Part shown: positions 9,545 through 23,300 of the stretch, piece after piece
Layout of the letters: every line of letters starts with the position of its first letter
Numbering within the stretch: the first letter of the stretch is position 1
Origin: Rapana venosa
Lineage: Eukaryota; Mollusca; Gastropoda; Neogastropoda; Muricidae
Length of the DNA: 64,000 nt
Assembly (NCBI GenBank): GCA_028751875.1
Contig: CM054144.1
Span: forward strand, 19,245,814-19,309,813
Direction of reading: 5' to 3'
Position numbers and translations under genes: made by a program
Notes under the pieces: model-generated
Told to the model about the DNA's origin: nothing
Seen by the model: only the letters and a program-made list of their open reading frames with translations
Databases searched by the model: none

Positions 9545-10839
9545 CTGCGAGGCAGATCATTTTGATTTTATCAGTAAATAACTATGGATAAGACAACAGT
9601 AGTGTTTTTTAGAATGGGTGGGCATTTATCAGTAGGGGAACAATGGTTTATGGATATGCTGAAGTAAAAAAAAAATCTTAAAGTTTGAATATTTAGGAAT
9701 GATATTTTCAAGAAAGCTAAGTCTAAATTTTTGATGGAGGAACTTTTTAAGGAAGGGGTTTAAAAATTTTTAATTTGTAAACCCTAAAAAAATTTAAACG
9801 AAAGCTAAACCGTGAGGGGCCCCCTTTTTTTGGAATTTTTTTTTGGACAATAAAACCATTTTGGGTTTTAATAAGTTCAAAATATATGATTATATTTTAA
9901 CTTTCCCCAAATAAAGAAAAAGGGTTCCCACCCCATTTGGGCCCTTAAACCCGTTTTTTTGAATGTGCCAATAAATTAAAATCAAACTTTGTTACTCTAC
10001 GGAAAAAAGGAAAAGGAAAATTAAAACCAAAACCAAGTGAAAATTTTAAAAAATTTTGGGTTTTAAAGCTATTAAACCCCCCCAAAAAACCCCACACTTT
10101 ATGTAAACGTCTGCGAAAAATGTTTAAAAGGGGACCAAGGGAAAAATTGGGTAAAAAACTGGGCCAAAATTTTCTTTTAAAAGATTTGTCAAAAATTTTT
10201 GGGGGGAATTTTGGGGGAAAATTGGGTTAAGGAAAGGGCTAAAAAGGTTTTTTTTTTTTTTAAAGGGGGGGGAATTTTTTTTGGGAAAAAATTGGGAATT
10301 TTTGGGGGGGGAAAAAAATATAGTTGGTTTTTTTTAAAATTTATTTTAAAGGTTTTTTTAATATAAATGAAAAATTGGAATTTTTTGGGTAATTAAAAAA
10401 GGGGTAATGAAAAAAAAGTTTAAAAGGTTCCACGCAAGGCCCTTTGTAATTTTGGGTCATAAAAATTGATGATGAATCTTTTTTTTCCCTTTTTAATGAA
10501 AACCCCAAAACCCGTACTTTAAAAATTTTTTTTCCTTTAAGGGTCTAAAAACCCAACGGGAAAAAGTAAAAAGATTGTTTTTTTTTTCTATTTCTGTCTA
10601 AAAACAACAGCAATTAAACAACCCCATTTCAGCCCCGATTATATGAATTTTGTAAGGAAATATTCTTTAAAAGGGAGAAATGAAATTATAAAGTAAGCTT
10701 TTTAAAAAAAAAGTTGATACCACTTTTTTGAATGGTTTGTCGTTTTTAAAAAAGTTTTTGCTTTTTGGGTTGTTCTTAATTTTTTTTTTTTTCATGAAAA
10801 GGTGTTTTGGGTAATTGTATAGACACCAATTTTATCATC

Positions 10840-13650
10840 CCGCGTGTTATAGGGGGGTGGAAACTTTTCTTTTTGCCAAACTTAATTTAAAAGTGAAACC
10901 GTTTAGACTGTCAAACCTGTCCCCAGACTTTTTTAAACCCTCCGCCTGAGGGGCAAAAACCCCCTTTAACATAACTATGTACAGGCATACCCCCCCTACA
11001 TCAGACTGCAAAAGATGAAGCTCCCTAGAAGAAAATTTTAATTTACCACACAAAGGGTTTTGGAAAACAAACACCCCAAAAAAGACACCCCGTTGGGGCC
11101 AAGGCGACTGGAAAAAGCCAAAAGGGGGAGAAAATCATTTGGGAAAAACTGGGAGGGCGTTTTTTTGGGCCCCCATTGAAAAAAACCAACAAAAGAAAAG
11201 GGCTTGAGAAATCCTGGAGTTTGCCAAAACAACCAAACCCCCACTAGTGAATTTCACTTTGGCCCACACAAAAATCCAAAAAATGGAAAATGGCAATTTT
11301 GCCCCCCAAAAAAAAGAAAAACCACAACCAAAATAGATTACATCATGGGGAAAAGCGGTTTCAGTCAAGGGGTTAACATCCGGGACAGAACGAAGTTTTT
11401 CCCGGAGCAGACATAGGGGGTGATCATGATCTTGTGAGATGAAATTTCCCACTACTTAAAGAAAAAATCCAAAAAGCGGAACAACTCGGATCAAAAATTT
11501 TACCTCGAGAAGCGAAGGGGCCCAGAGGGATTAGACCCTTTTTCAAGCAAGGGTAGGTGGGAAAGTTTTGCAGCACCTCCCCTGTGATAAAACTCGACAT
11601 GAATACACTGACGAATTTGTTTTTAATAAAAGCGGTTTACTGAAAAAGCAAATGAAAACCCTTTTTGGCAAACGCCGACCATCAAAAACCAAAGGGCACA
11701 CCTAACATCCTACAAAATGCGACAAGCGTAGAGAGTTTTAAGAAAAAAAAAATGAAACAAAGAAAAAAGCAAACAATAAGGGCAGCAACAAAAAAAACAG
11801 GAAAACCTTGGAAAGGAGGCAAAAAAAGAAAGGGTCGGTGAAAAGGCCAAGACAATTTTAAGAGAAAATAAGAAAAGCTAGCAAAAAGCATATCCTTTGG
11901 GGAAAGACCTGACTAGCACGAAAAAAGAGAAAAAAGGGTTTAAAAAATCCAAGACAAAAATGGGAAGTGTCTCACTGACGGGCCAGGATATTCTGAACAG
12001 AAAGGACAAATACTTTCACCGACCTGTAAAAAATATAGAACCGCAGGGATCCAGAAAATCCCTTAATGTACCCGAAACAAAACCAGACAAATCACCCTTC
12101 CTCCGGGAAAAAGTGGAAAAAGGGATCCCAAACGCTTGGAAAAAAAGGGGAATCAGGGAGGGGCGCAACATTTTCCCGCTGAGTTGGGCCAAGCTGGGGG
12201 GAAGCCATGAACCGCGCCCTACTAAGAAACGCAACAAAAATCGGCAGACAGGGGAAAAAAACCAACACCCTGGACGGCCAAATCCCCTAAACATCACCCC
12301 CCAAGGAAAAGGGAAAACTTCAAAAATGCCATAATTTCCCCCAAAATCAACCTCATTAAAGTCCCCCAAGCAAGGTCATGCCCGCCCGATAAAATTTAAA
12401 AGACTGAAAGCCAAAACAGAGACCATCATTTCTGAGGGAAAAAGCGGTTTCAGAGAGGGGGCAGCCAAAAAACAAATTTAAAACCCCAGAAACTATGTGG
12501 GCGGTAAAAATTTAACATCAAAAAACCTTTTCCACGGGATTTTTTCGATTTTTTAAAAGGGGATTGACAGGGGTGAGCAGCTTTTTGGGCAAAACCCATA
12601 ATTTTTACACATTCAAGCAAACCTATCAAGTCATCAACAGGGTGTACAGCGAAGGGCCCCCAGTGCAAATGTACTACAACAACAACTTTGGGGGGGAAAA
12701 AAAAAGGGGGGTTTTGGGAAAACAGTTGGAGTAAGGCAGGGTGTCTACTCTCACCCACTTTTCAACACTTCCTTGAGAGGGAAAAAAAGGCTGAGCACTG
12801 GAACATCATGAAGGACCCGTCAGCATTTGGGGGCAGAACGATCACAAACCTCCGCTTGCAGATGACATTTAAGGAAAAAGGTTTAAAAAAGAGCTGCCAC
12901 CTAACAAAACCTTTGGGAAAAGGCCCCCAAAAAAACTAGGGCCCGGGAAATCAGTGCAGAGAAGCCCAAAACTGTGACAAATAACACCAACGGATTAGCA
13001 CTGATACTGGTTAATGACCAGAAGTTTGGAAACATTCAAAGTTTCCCAGTAGGGGACCATTGAATCCGTCCGGGGATCCAACCCCAAGGAAGTATGCAGG
13101 ACTGCACAGACAATAAAGCTTTGTAAAAACTAAACCCCATCTGGAGAGTAAAAAATATCCCTTATCTCCAAGATCAGATAATCCGCCCCCTTTTGCCCAA
13201 TATCCATTTTCGGTATCCCTGTGAATCTTGGCCCTGACTGCTTTTTTGGAGAAAAGATTTACGGGCGGGGAGATAAGATGCTTTCGGAGCTCCTTGGCTT
13301 CCTAAAAAAGCCCCACTTAACCCAACGAAAGCGGCTAACAAACCAGAAAAACCATTGGCCTATGGAACCTTCTAACGTTTGAAAAAAAAGCTTTAAATTT
13401 AAGTGGAGGGGTGTCACAAAGATCCGGGCTTTAAAAAGACTTTTGCAAGGCCTGCCCAAGGGAGGAAGAAAAAGAGGCAGCCCAAAGGGAAGAGGGGGGA
13501 GGATAAAAATCAGCGAAGGGGCAGGGCCTAAAATCAAAAAAACCCTTTAAAAAGGCAGAAAAAGGGGAGGGGAAAATGGGGGGAATGGTTGCTGGGGTTT
13601 TGGGGTCCCCCCACGGTCGTCAACAAAAAGGGGACAATAGATAGAAAAAA
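10840..13650 (+). mobile_element. Near-complete LINE ORF2 (endonuclease + reverse transcriptase), heavily frameshifted
   Basis: Conserved blocks occur in the right order in shifting frames. Endonuclease part: RLRGKNP-like then TYVQAYPP-like text with CATCAGACTGC (10950-11012, cf. VYAPTSD of APE-type nucleases), KKDTPLGP and KIIWEKLGGRF (about 11075-11165), KIDYIM (11330-11347), NIRDRTKFFP (11370-11403) and GDHDLV (11419-11436, the conserved SDH motif). Linker and RT: QDKNGKCLTDGP-like text (about 11953-11985), LNVPETK (from 12064), AELGQAGG (12180-12201), VGVRQG (12725-12742), GGRTITNLR (12830-12856), then ADD (12858-12866) with the preceding Phe lost by one missing T. C-terminal part: EISAEKPK-like, TAQTIK and ISLISKIR-like text, and a Lys/Arg-rich end to about 13640. 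Length fits a full ORF2. Probably RTE-like. Whether the breaks are mutations or sequencing errors cannot be decided here. Confidence 0.85.
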
Positions 13651-13959
13651 TAGAATTGAACCAATAAAGGTACCCCGCTTTTTTTTTTTCTTTCCCCCAA
13701 AATTTTGGGCCTTACTTTTCCCTTGTAAAAAGGCCTATTTGGGCAATGACAATCCCTTGTGAAAGCTTTAAAAGGGCTTTCTTTTCTCTCAGTTAAAAAG
13801 TTTTAAATAATAATTGAAAAAATTAAGAAAAGGGTTTTTTTGAAAAATCGGGTTTTGTTGAAAAGTATTTGACCTACCCCTTTTTCTCCCAACCTAAATA
13901 AATTGTTTCATCCCTTTTTACTGAATCACACTTATCCCATGTATTTTTAGGAAAGTTTG

Positions 13960-14225
13960 GGTGTCAAACCCTGGTTATATTCCCTTGGGATAAAATAAAA
14001 CCGGGCCCCCGTGTTGGGAACGCAGGGCAGAAAATCTTGGGGGCCCCACTTTAAAAATTTTGGTTCCGTTTTTCCGAAGAGTAGGCCTTTTTTGTCCCCC
14101 TTTGGAAACGATGAAAAAATTTTAAAAACCCCGCAAAAACACAGGGGGACTGGAGGGTAAAAAAGCACAGAATGCCTATTCCATTACCCTCTTTTATAAA
14201 AGAATAAATAAATAAATAAATAAAT
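13960..14225 (+). mobile_element. SINE family A copy in noisy sequence
   Basis: Recognisable order of family A: B-box-like CAAACCCTGGT just upstream (13966-13976), GATAAAATAAAACCGGGCCC, GTGTTGGGAACGCAGGGCAG, AAAATCTTGG, TTCCGAAGAGTAGGCC, ACAGGGGGACTGGAGGG, AAAAAAGCACAGAATGC and CTATTCCATTACCC, ending in (AAAT)n at 14203-14225. The tetranucleotide tail is typical of a retroposon 3' end. Confidence 0.82.
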
Positions 14226-17054
14226 AGAAGAGACCCCAAAAGCAATCGGGAAAACTGGATGTTTGAATGTTCATCAGTTGTGATCATTTAAATTTTTCAA
14301 GAAAATTGGTAAATTTTCAAAAAAACAGGGCACGAAAGCATCGGGCTAGAAATCAAATTTGGGAAAAGGGAATAAAAAACCGTTTTTTAAAAAAGGCTTT
14401 TTTAACGAAATCCGGAAAAAAACGCTTAAACGGGTTCGATCGTTTTTGAACCCCCATTGGAGGGTATATCAAACCTTTTAAAAACAGAGTTAAGTTTTTG
14501 GGGAGATGTAAACATTTTTTTTAAACTTAAAATCTTTAATAAGGGGGAAAATTTTGTTTGGTTGTATAAATTTAACACATTTAATTCCACACCCAAACAC
14601 AAAAACCCACACCAGTCAAAACATTAAATTTTCTAAAATTTTCGGTTTTTTAATACTGGATAATAAAACATCTTTTCCCCAAAAATTTTGGGGCTTAGTG
14701 ATAATCACCAAAAATGCCCCAAAAGGGTTTTAGAAAAAAGTACTAAAATTTTCCCTAGTTTACAACCAAAAGTTTGTCTCCCCGCCCTTTTAAGCCCTTT
14801 TGATGCTAAAGGACTTCTTTTGACTTATGAAAACAAATTTTAAAAATTTTTCCTCATTATGCTAAATCCAGGTGAAGCACTTTTTGCTTGTATCACAGTT
14901 TTTTTCCCAATTTTGAAAGCATGCCCCCTTTTTAAGAAAAAACGAGTAAGATTTAAAGAAAAAACCTCCAGGGTTACTGCCGTATTAAGCTCCATGGGGC
15001 GAAATTTGACAAACTATAAGAAAAAAGGGAAAAGATACGATTTTAAAAAACAAAAGGAAAAAAAAACCATAAAAAGACGCCCCGTAAAAAAACATTTCAA
15101 GGTCTCTTTCATAAAAAAAGACACAAAACTCTGTGGAAAGCAATAAACCCAACGGCTTAAAAAAACTCAATATATGCTCCTTTTTCCCTTTTAAACCCGC
15201 TGTTTTCTAAAGATGCAAAAAAAATTTTTACTACAGTAGGCGAAAAAGTTGTGCTAGCTAAAAAAACCAATTCAATTTTTATCCACTTTGGGACAGTTTT
15301 TGGATCCATAAATGGGGAAATTTAAATTTGGTTTCTTTACGGGTTCATGAATTTATAAAAAGAATTTTTGTTCTCTAAAACATCAAATGGGGGGACTTGG
15401 AGATGTAAAACAAATGTTAAGGGAAAAGCCCCCAATGATATTAAAGGGCATATTCATATATTTATAATTTTTAAATTAAAAAAAAACCCTTTTTCTCCTG
15501 GGGCTTTCGAAAATTTAAAGTTTTACCCCTTTTTTAAATGGGGAAAGCCCAAAAACCCTAACCCCCTACTGCCCAAATTTTTCAATCCGTCTTTTTTAAT
15601 TGTCTAACCCCTCCTAAAAAACAATCGGAAAAAATAACCCCCGCTTACTTTTAATAGCCATGTTTCTTTCAAAGCGGAGGGATTCATAAAAGTCTCTCTT
15701 TTCATACTCTGTTTAAATAGCTTCATAGAAAAAAGGGCCCATAAAAATTTTAAACGACCTTTTTTTTGGGTTTTCTATTTTTTGACTTTTGAAAAGGGCT
15801 TTTGAAAACCAAATTGGCCCCGGATCTTAAATATAAAATTTCCCTTTAATTTTAAATTTTAAAAGCCAGGTTGGGTCGACTTATATCCTCGTTTCTTAAA
15901 AAAAGAAGGCAGGCAGTTTGCAAAGATGTGTACTACCCTCTTTTATCCCCCCAAAAAACATATGGTGCCCCTTGGGATTTTTTTTCCCTTTGGACCGATT
16001 TTGTTCTTCAATATATCAAGGATCTTCCATTGAATCTTTACCTTCTTGTGAACTGTTTTTTTGAGATACGACTTTTTCCCATACTAAGGATAAACACGAA
16101 AATGCAAAGGAGGGTTTTACAGAAAATAATGTAGTCATTTTTGGGAACTGTTTCAAAAACCCACACTGCTTTTCCCATCCTAAAATAATCCAAGTTCTGA
16201 TAGCCACATCAAAAAAAAGAGACTTTTCCCAAAAAATTCTAAAATTTTTATGATCTATTTTTAAAAAAAGAGGTTGATTCTCAAAAAAATTTTGCCTGAC
16301 CTAAATGTTATAAATTTTTTGGGGGCCTAAATGTAAAAATATTTTTTTCTGGTTAACCCATAGGGTTCAATTTTATCAAAACCTTCCCAAAAAAGATTTT
16401 TTTCAGCCCCAAAAGAAAAAGCATTTATTTTCATAAAGCATCCCTCAAAATTTTTTTTAATTGCATATAAAAAAACCAAAAATTGATTATGCTTCCAAAA
16501 TTTTGGGGGAATTAGCAATTAAAAACGGCCCCAAAACGATTGAGAGAAAATTTTTACAGTTTTTTCCTCAAATTAACATTTTCTCAAATCATATTTGCAA
16601 ACTAAAAATCGAAAAAACCGATTTTTTTGCTTTTTAAATTTTAATTTTAAAAAAATTTCCCAAATAAAGTGCCCCTTAAGTAAAAAAAATATGTTTAATT
16701 TACACCAACCTTTTCAATGAAATATTTTTGGTCAAATATTCGGGGTTAAGTAGTATTCTATTTATTCCACGCCCAAGAAAAATTTTTAATGTCTTTCTTG
16801 GTTTTTTTAAGGGGAAAAAATAGGGAACCCCCTATTTTTTGTTTAAACTAAAATAGAAAGGCCAAGTTTTCATCTTTTAAAAGAAAGCCTTCACAAAACA
16901 TCTTTTTAAAACTGTTTTGCGGGGAATTTTGTATTTTTTCTTAAATTCTTCCCTGTAGTATAGTCTTTTGTCACCCCATTTCATTTTAAATTTTCCCAAA
17001 CATAAATTTTTCCCACGTTTTTTTTTCCTTTGGCCCGTCTGTCTCCTTTTTGGT

Positions 17055-17165
17055 TTTTCCACTTTTCTTCTGTCCCCCTTTCTCCTCTCTCCTCTTCTCT
17101 TCCCTCCCCCTTTTCTCTCTCGTTTCCCCTCTTTTTGTCCTTTTTCCAGTTTTTTTTCCCCTGTA
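17055..17165. repeat. C/T-rich tract
   Basis: Polypyrimidine stretch of CTCT/CCCTTT type within the noisy block. Hydrophobic Phe/Leu/Ser frames across it are compositional. Confidence 0.7.
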
Positions 17166-17484
17166 TCTGTCTACGTTCTTTTTTAATGGTTTTGTCCTTT
17201 TAATTTTTTTTGGGTTTTGGGCTTGTTTAAAATTTTTGGGTTTTGTTTTTCTTTTTTTCCCTTTTTTTGTTTCCCTTGTATAAACGTCCCCGTCCCTGAT
17301 CTATTTTTGTCATTAGTTATAGTTTTGGTTTAAACCATTTCACTTTTCCCTTTTTCCCATTTGGTAAATTTGGAAAAATGGGGAACATAACTTTTTGAAT
17401 ATGCCCTTCTTTTTTTTATTGCGAGAGCAGGGTGTAAAAACCCCCGAGCTTCCCCTTTTTCCTAAATAAAACTTTGGGGGTTCC

Positions 17485-17576
17485 CTCTTCCTCTCTCTCT
17501 CTCCCCTCCCCTTCTCCCTCCCTTTCTCTTCTCTTCTCCCCTCTCTCCCCTCCCCCCCCTCCCTCTCTTTTCCCCC
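17485..17576. repeat. C/T-rich microsatellite
   Basis: CTCTCT with CCCC slips; its complement gives an Arg/Glu/Gly-rich frame that is not a gene. Confidence 0.75.
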
Positions 17577-18768
17577 AAGGCCTACAAGTTTGTATTAGCC
17601 TGAGCAGGAGGATTTCTGGGTAAAAGGGAAACAGTATAGTTTTATGAAACAAAGTCATAGGGGGCCGGTCCACAGTACTTTTTAAAAATAAAAAATAATA
17701 ATTGTTTCATTGTTTTTTCCCACTATGTAGTATTAACGCAGTGCTGGTTGAAGATTCCGTTTAACCCTAAAAAAGGGATTTCAAGGTTCCTTTGTATAAA
17801 TTTAAATTTTTTCCTTTGGTATTTAGCATGGCATTGTGTAAAATGCCAGACGGTCAATCCCATGCAAATACACTTGAAGCTGTTCATTTTCCCCAAAATT
17901 AAATTATGGATTAAATGATCAAAATTTCAGATGGGGGTTTTTGGCCCCGGGGGGTTAAAAACGTATGGTTTGCTTTAAAAATGCGTCTTAGCAAAAAACT
18001 TAAATTAAAAAACTTAAAACAGCTTTTGCTTAAAGAGCGAAACAAAAACGAAAGATCCATTTCTAAAGATAAGAGAATTGAAATGTGGTCCCAAATAAGA
18101 GAGAGAGAAAAGCCAATAAAAAAAATTTCACAAGAAGTACTTTTTTTCCCCCCTTTTTTGGGGCTTGCCCTTCCAAAGGGGAAGGGTTTGACAAATGCAC
18201 ATTTTAATCAGTCCTAGGTATTATATATAAAAATTTTTAATATATAATTGAAAAATATAGTGAAAAAAAACAAGTGCGGGTAACCCGTTAAGTTTCATTC
18301 ACATTATAAAAATAAATTTTTGCCAAGATTTCGAAAAAAAAATCCCTAAAAAAAAAACTTAAAGGCAGTTTTGGGGAATAATTAACGCCCAAAAGTTTTT
18401 GGCCTCCCCACTATTTTTCAGTCCGGTTAACACTTTCAAAGGTAGGCAGTAATTTAATCCTCACTCACTAATCCTTGGGGTACAACAGCAAGAACCCTCC
18501 AAAATTTCCCAAATGTCTAATGTTGCCCTAAAAATAAAAAAGATTTTGGGTTTGTGGTCTACCATCCCTGCCAGAAAAAAATGAAAATAGAGAAGGAAAT
18601 TTTTTGAAAAAAAAATAGGGGAAAAAATTGTTTTTGAAAAAAAGTGGCTAATGAATCTTTGTCCCTTTGTTTTTTGGGAAACCCTTTTTTTCCTATCAAA
18701 AGGTGAAAGGGAGTATAAAGTCTTTTTCCGGGGGGGCCCCCCCCAAGGGTCTTTTTTTGGGATAAATA

Positions 18769-18882
18769 AAATATATTATATAAATATATATATATATATT
18801 TATAAATAAAATATTTATATATATATGGAGAGAGAGAGAGAAAAAAAAAAGGAGAGAGAGAGAGAGAGAGGAGAGAGGGGAA
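18769..18882. repeat. (AT)n then (GA)n microsatellites
   Basis: ATATAT run (about 18773-18825) followed by GAGAGA interrupted by A and G runs. The AT part is self-complementary and could extrude a hairpin. Confidence 0.8.
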
Positions 18883-20287
18883 AAGAGAGGCACAGCTGTT
18901 TTCATCTTCATTTTCTTATTTTTCCCACCCCCGCAATTTTTACTTTACCTAAAGCTTCCTCAGGCTGAATTTTTTTATTTCAGGTCTCTAAGATATTAAA
19001 ATCTGTGAATTTTAAAACTATTCCGATGGGGCCCACTTTTGCCCGTATATCTCCATACTGCTTTGTGTGTGACAGGCACTTACGGAGTTCCATATCTTTT
19101 CTTTTGTTCAGGTTGCCCTTTGGATTTTTTTTGCGGTTATATTTTTTAAAAGATAAAAAAAAAATTCTGGGGCAAGATTTAAAAAAAAAAAAAAAGCCCC
19201 AATCCCGGGGCCCTTTTTAAAGAAGCCCTTTCTTAAAGGGGAAACCCAGGGGGGTGGTTTTATAAAGTTCTTTTTCACTGGGGGGTTTTAAACCCCCCCT
19301 GTGTTTTAAAATTGGTGATGCCATCTCAATCTCTTGTCCAGGTATGTGTCCCCATCACCAAACTGATTCATTGGTTTTTTTTGGTGTGAGAACAAAGCAA
19401 TCTGGTACGTTCATAGTGATAAAACGTGCTGGAGAAATTGTTGCCATCAAAATTTGGGGAACCTTTTTTAAAGTTTCTTTTCCCCTGGAAATTTAATTTT
19501 TAAAAATGTCCTTAGATTGGTTTTTTTTTGGGAAAAATTCTTCCCTTTTTGTTTTTTTTTTTTTCTGTAAGGGGTTTGGGCTGTTTTTTAAATGCTTTTT
19601 TTGTTTGTCCGGGGGTACGGGACAGTTTTGGGTTTTAGTTGACGTAAACCCATGTTTTCTTTCAGGGAAAATCGCAGTATTGCTGTTTGGGCTTTTTTTA
19701 GTTTTAAAAACCCTTTTCCCCCAGCCTGCCCTGACTCTCTACTGCCTCCCCAGGTCTATCTTCTTATTTGTGCCAAAAATTTTATTTTTTTGCATACCAA
19801 TTTCTACCGCTATCCCCATCCTTTTTGAAAAAAGTCTTCCCCACTTTTTCCCGTGGGGTAAAAAAGTTTTAGAGATCATCGGGAAAATCTGAAGAGGTTT
19901 TTTAAATTTTAAAACTTCGTTTTTTTTCCCGGCCCGCTAAAAGTTTAAATTTTTTTAAATTTAAAAACCCGAAATTTAAAAAAAGCATGGGAAACCAAAA
20001 CGTTTTTAAATTCCTTTTTTTTTTTTCCCCAACAATTTTTTTTGCCTTCAAATTTCACCCATTGGGTATGTAGGGTTGTTAAGGTTGGGGGAAGTATTAA
20101 TTCATCTCCAAAAAGGGTTTCTTTAAAGGGGGGCAGGGACGTGGGTTTCAGTACAGGGAAATTAAAAATAGTTTTTGATAAAAAACCCCCCCAATTCTGC
20201 GACAAACCCCTCCCCCAAACCCACAGTTCAGGGACAACAGTAAAACCGGGGCTAAAAACACAACTGTTTCAGTTTTTGTTTATATAA

Positions 20288-20362
20288 AATTTTATGATAT
20301 ACATTTATATATATATATTATATATATATACATTTATATTAAAATAAATATAAAATAATTTT
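20288..20362. repeat. AT-rich dinucleotide tract
   Basis: Interrupted ATAT/TATA tract within the noisy block, followed by a GTGTG/GCGCGC patch at 20370-20400. Confidence 0.7.
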
Positions 20363-23300
20363 AAAAGGGGGTGTGTTGGGGTGCGCGCGCCCTGTGTGTG
20401 TCTTTTAATTATAGACAAAAGGGGAAAAAGTTTTCATTTTGACTCACTTGGGAAAAAAGTTTTAAAAAATGTATTAACCCAAAAAACCATGAAAAAGTTG
20501 TACTACACTCAAAAAATTTTTTCTAATACCCAAACCCCTTACAAATTTTTAAAAAAAAAAAATGACACTGTCACAGTTTTTTTTGACCAAAACAGTGCTC
20601 CCAAAAAAAGAAAACCCAAAAACTGGGGTTCACAGAAATGGGAAAGAGTTTTGACAGGAAAGAAAAATGACAGCCCAGATAACAGCAAATTGCAAAGTAG
20701 TACACCTTTATTTTTTGTGACCGGGGGAAAAAATTTCGTCCTTTAAGGGGGCTCCTGATTTTATTTCTTTAAAACTTCCAGCTTTTTTGAATTATACAAA
20801 AAAATTAAAAGCAACGGCTTTGTTATATAAAACGAACATTTCCCGCTCTTTAAATTAAAACTTTCCTAAGTTGGGGTACTTTTGGGTTTTTGCAATACAA
20901 TGTGGAAAAATGCACACGCACCCCACAAAGGGGTGCGCGGGCACACGCACCCCCCATTTTTGCGCACACCCTTTTTGGTTTTGCTGAATTTAGCTCCTTT
21001 TACTAGTGTTTCTTAAAATTTTAATACACTGACTTTTTGACATTGCTTACATTAGTTATTTTATCCGCACAGTGTTTTAAACCCAAAAATTTCCCCTTAA
21101 TTGCAAAGTAGAAAAACACCTACCTCCAGATACTTTGGTTTCCCTTTAGGCCCCTTCTGTCCTATTCATCGAAACCCCGGGAATGATAACACTTTGTAAC
21201 AAAACAGAAAGCAAAAAGCCAAAAAAAAAAAAAAGAAAGAAACAAAAGGGAAAAACCCCGAAAAAAATTTAATCATAAAAGAGATGGATTTAAGAGGTTT
21301 TTTCCAACCCCCCGGGCCCTTCTGCGCCCCTGAGCAAAAAAAGTGGAAAAAAAGCCTTGTGTGAAGATAACAGAAAATATTTTTTTTCCCCCCAGATCAG
21401 AAAAAGTTAGGACACAGGCATTTGGGAAAAAGGACGGGGTACTTAGTGGGTTTAGCAAACATTAAAAAGTAGCACTAAATGGGTTGGGGACTATTTTTCG
21501 CACCTGGGTTTTAGTACAAACAAACCCCCTTTCCCCGCCGTAAATCGGTTAAACCCCCCCTTTTCAGGCTTGGGGAAGGGGAAAGCAATGATGGAGAGGA
21601 GATAGGTGCAGCCCCCAAAAAGTGAGTTTAGATTGTTTTTGCTCAAAAAGTTTTGTTTTTTTGGTCCCAGATGTTTTTATTTTCAATACTTGTTTTTTTT
21701 TTTGACCTTGGACCTTTTAATTGTCAAAAAACAACAAAATTTTTGGGTTTTAGCTTTGGGGGTTTTTTTATTGGGTTTAAAATAACAGTTTGGGTTTTTA
21801 CCCAAAAAAGTTTTTAAAAATTTTCCCAAAAACTATACCTTTTAATTTTTTTCATAAAAATAAACTATTTTTAAAAATTTTTAATATTCCACATGTAAAA
21901 TATTTGTTTTGGGGTCTTTTGGGAATAGTCACACCTTTACTATTTTTGCTTAAAAGGTTTAAATTTTTCAAAATTTTAAAACCGGGTTTTTGTTGGGGTG
22001 TGTATATGCATGGTGTGATGGAGGTGTGGGGTTTAAATCTACTAACAGCTGATTACAAAAGGGAGGGCTTGTCTTAAACCAATGTGGCATTTTTATAGAC
22101 CCAAAAATCCCCCCCAAGGCTGTGTTTCTAATTTTAAAAAATAAAAATAATAAATTTATGATCCTCCCCCAATTTTTTTATGAAAACGCTTGTGGTTTTG
22201 TCTGTTTGCTGTGAAAGGGAAAGGTTTGTTTTAATTAAATACTTTAAGGTATTGGGGATCTGAGTTTTCTGTCATTTTATTTAAACTTGTTTTTACCCGG
22301 GATTGGTTTGACTTTTTTGAAATAAAACACTTTTTTTTTAAAATTTAAACTTAAAAATATTTTGCAAAAAATTAACGAAGTTTTTCAACTTTAAAAAAAT
22401 CCCCAAACCCAATTTTTCAAATTTTTTAGGCCCCGCCGACCACAAAGGCCAATCGGGGCTGGCAAATCGGAAAAAAAATTTAAAACCCCAAATCAAAATG
22501 TGCAAAACCCCATAATTATAAAGATTTTAAAAAAGAGCTTAAATCAACCCCCCCTGGGAAATTTTTTTTATCAAAAACCTTTGCCACCACAAAGATCAAC
22601 CCCGAACGGTCACCGCATTGTGGGTGAAAACCCCAAACAACCACCAAAAAAGATATTAAAAAACCCAAAAACCCGAATTTTCCCTTTAAAGCCTTGCTCC
22701 TTTTGTGACCAACTTTTAAAATCCAATTACATCAGACGGGGGAAAACCTGATTCTCTCAGGAAAAAAAAAAAGGTGCCCGGGGGAACAAACAAAAAAAGG
22801 ACTTTTGGGAAATCCCGGGGAAAAAAAACCTTGGCCTAAACACTTTGGGCATCTTGACACTCCCTAAAGGGAGATGCTTGATGGTTACCCCACATCTCAA
22901 ATCTCACACATGGGGTTTTCCCCCAAACCCTTTGCAAATATTTATTTATATTTAAATGACCCGTGTTAGGGCCCGGGGGGACTCTGTTGTTCCCTTTTTG
23001 GGTTTTTTGGGACTCATAATAAAATTGTTTTTAAGTAAGGGGGAATCTGAAAAAAATTTTGTCTGTTGGGGATTCCATTCCCCTTGCCAAAGGTCCCGCG
23101 CCCTAAGTTTACATTTTAAGGGTTTTGTTCTTTTCGTTTTTTGGCAAGTAGATTAGAAACTCGTTCCGTGTCTCACATGACAATGGGTCAAAAACCCTTT
23201 CGTTGCCCCCAAAACCCCCTGTACCCCCGAAAACCAAACCAAAACAAATATTTTACCCTTCCATCCAAGGACGTATCATTTGTAGAACCCCGGGAAACTT

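Noticed and set aside
11897..12334. 145-codon basic frame that looks like a small nuclear protein.
   Set aside because: It is the linker/RT-proximal part of the noisy LINE ORF2, read partly out of frame.
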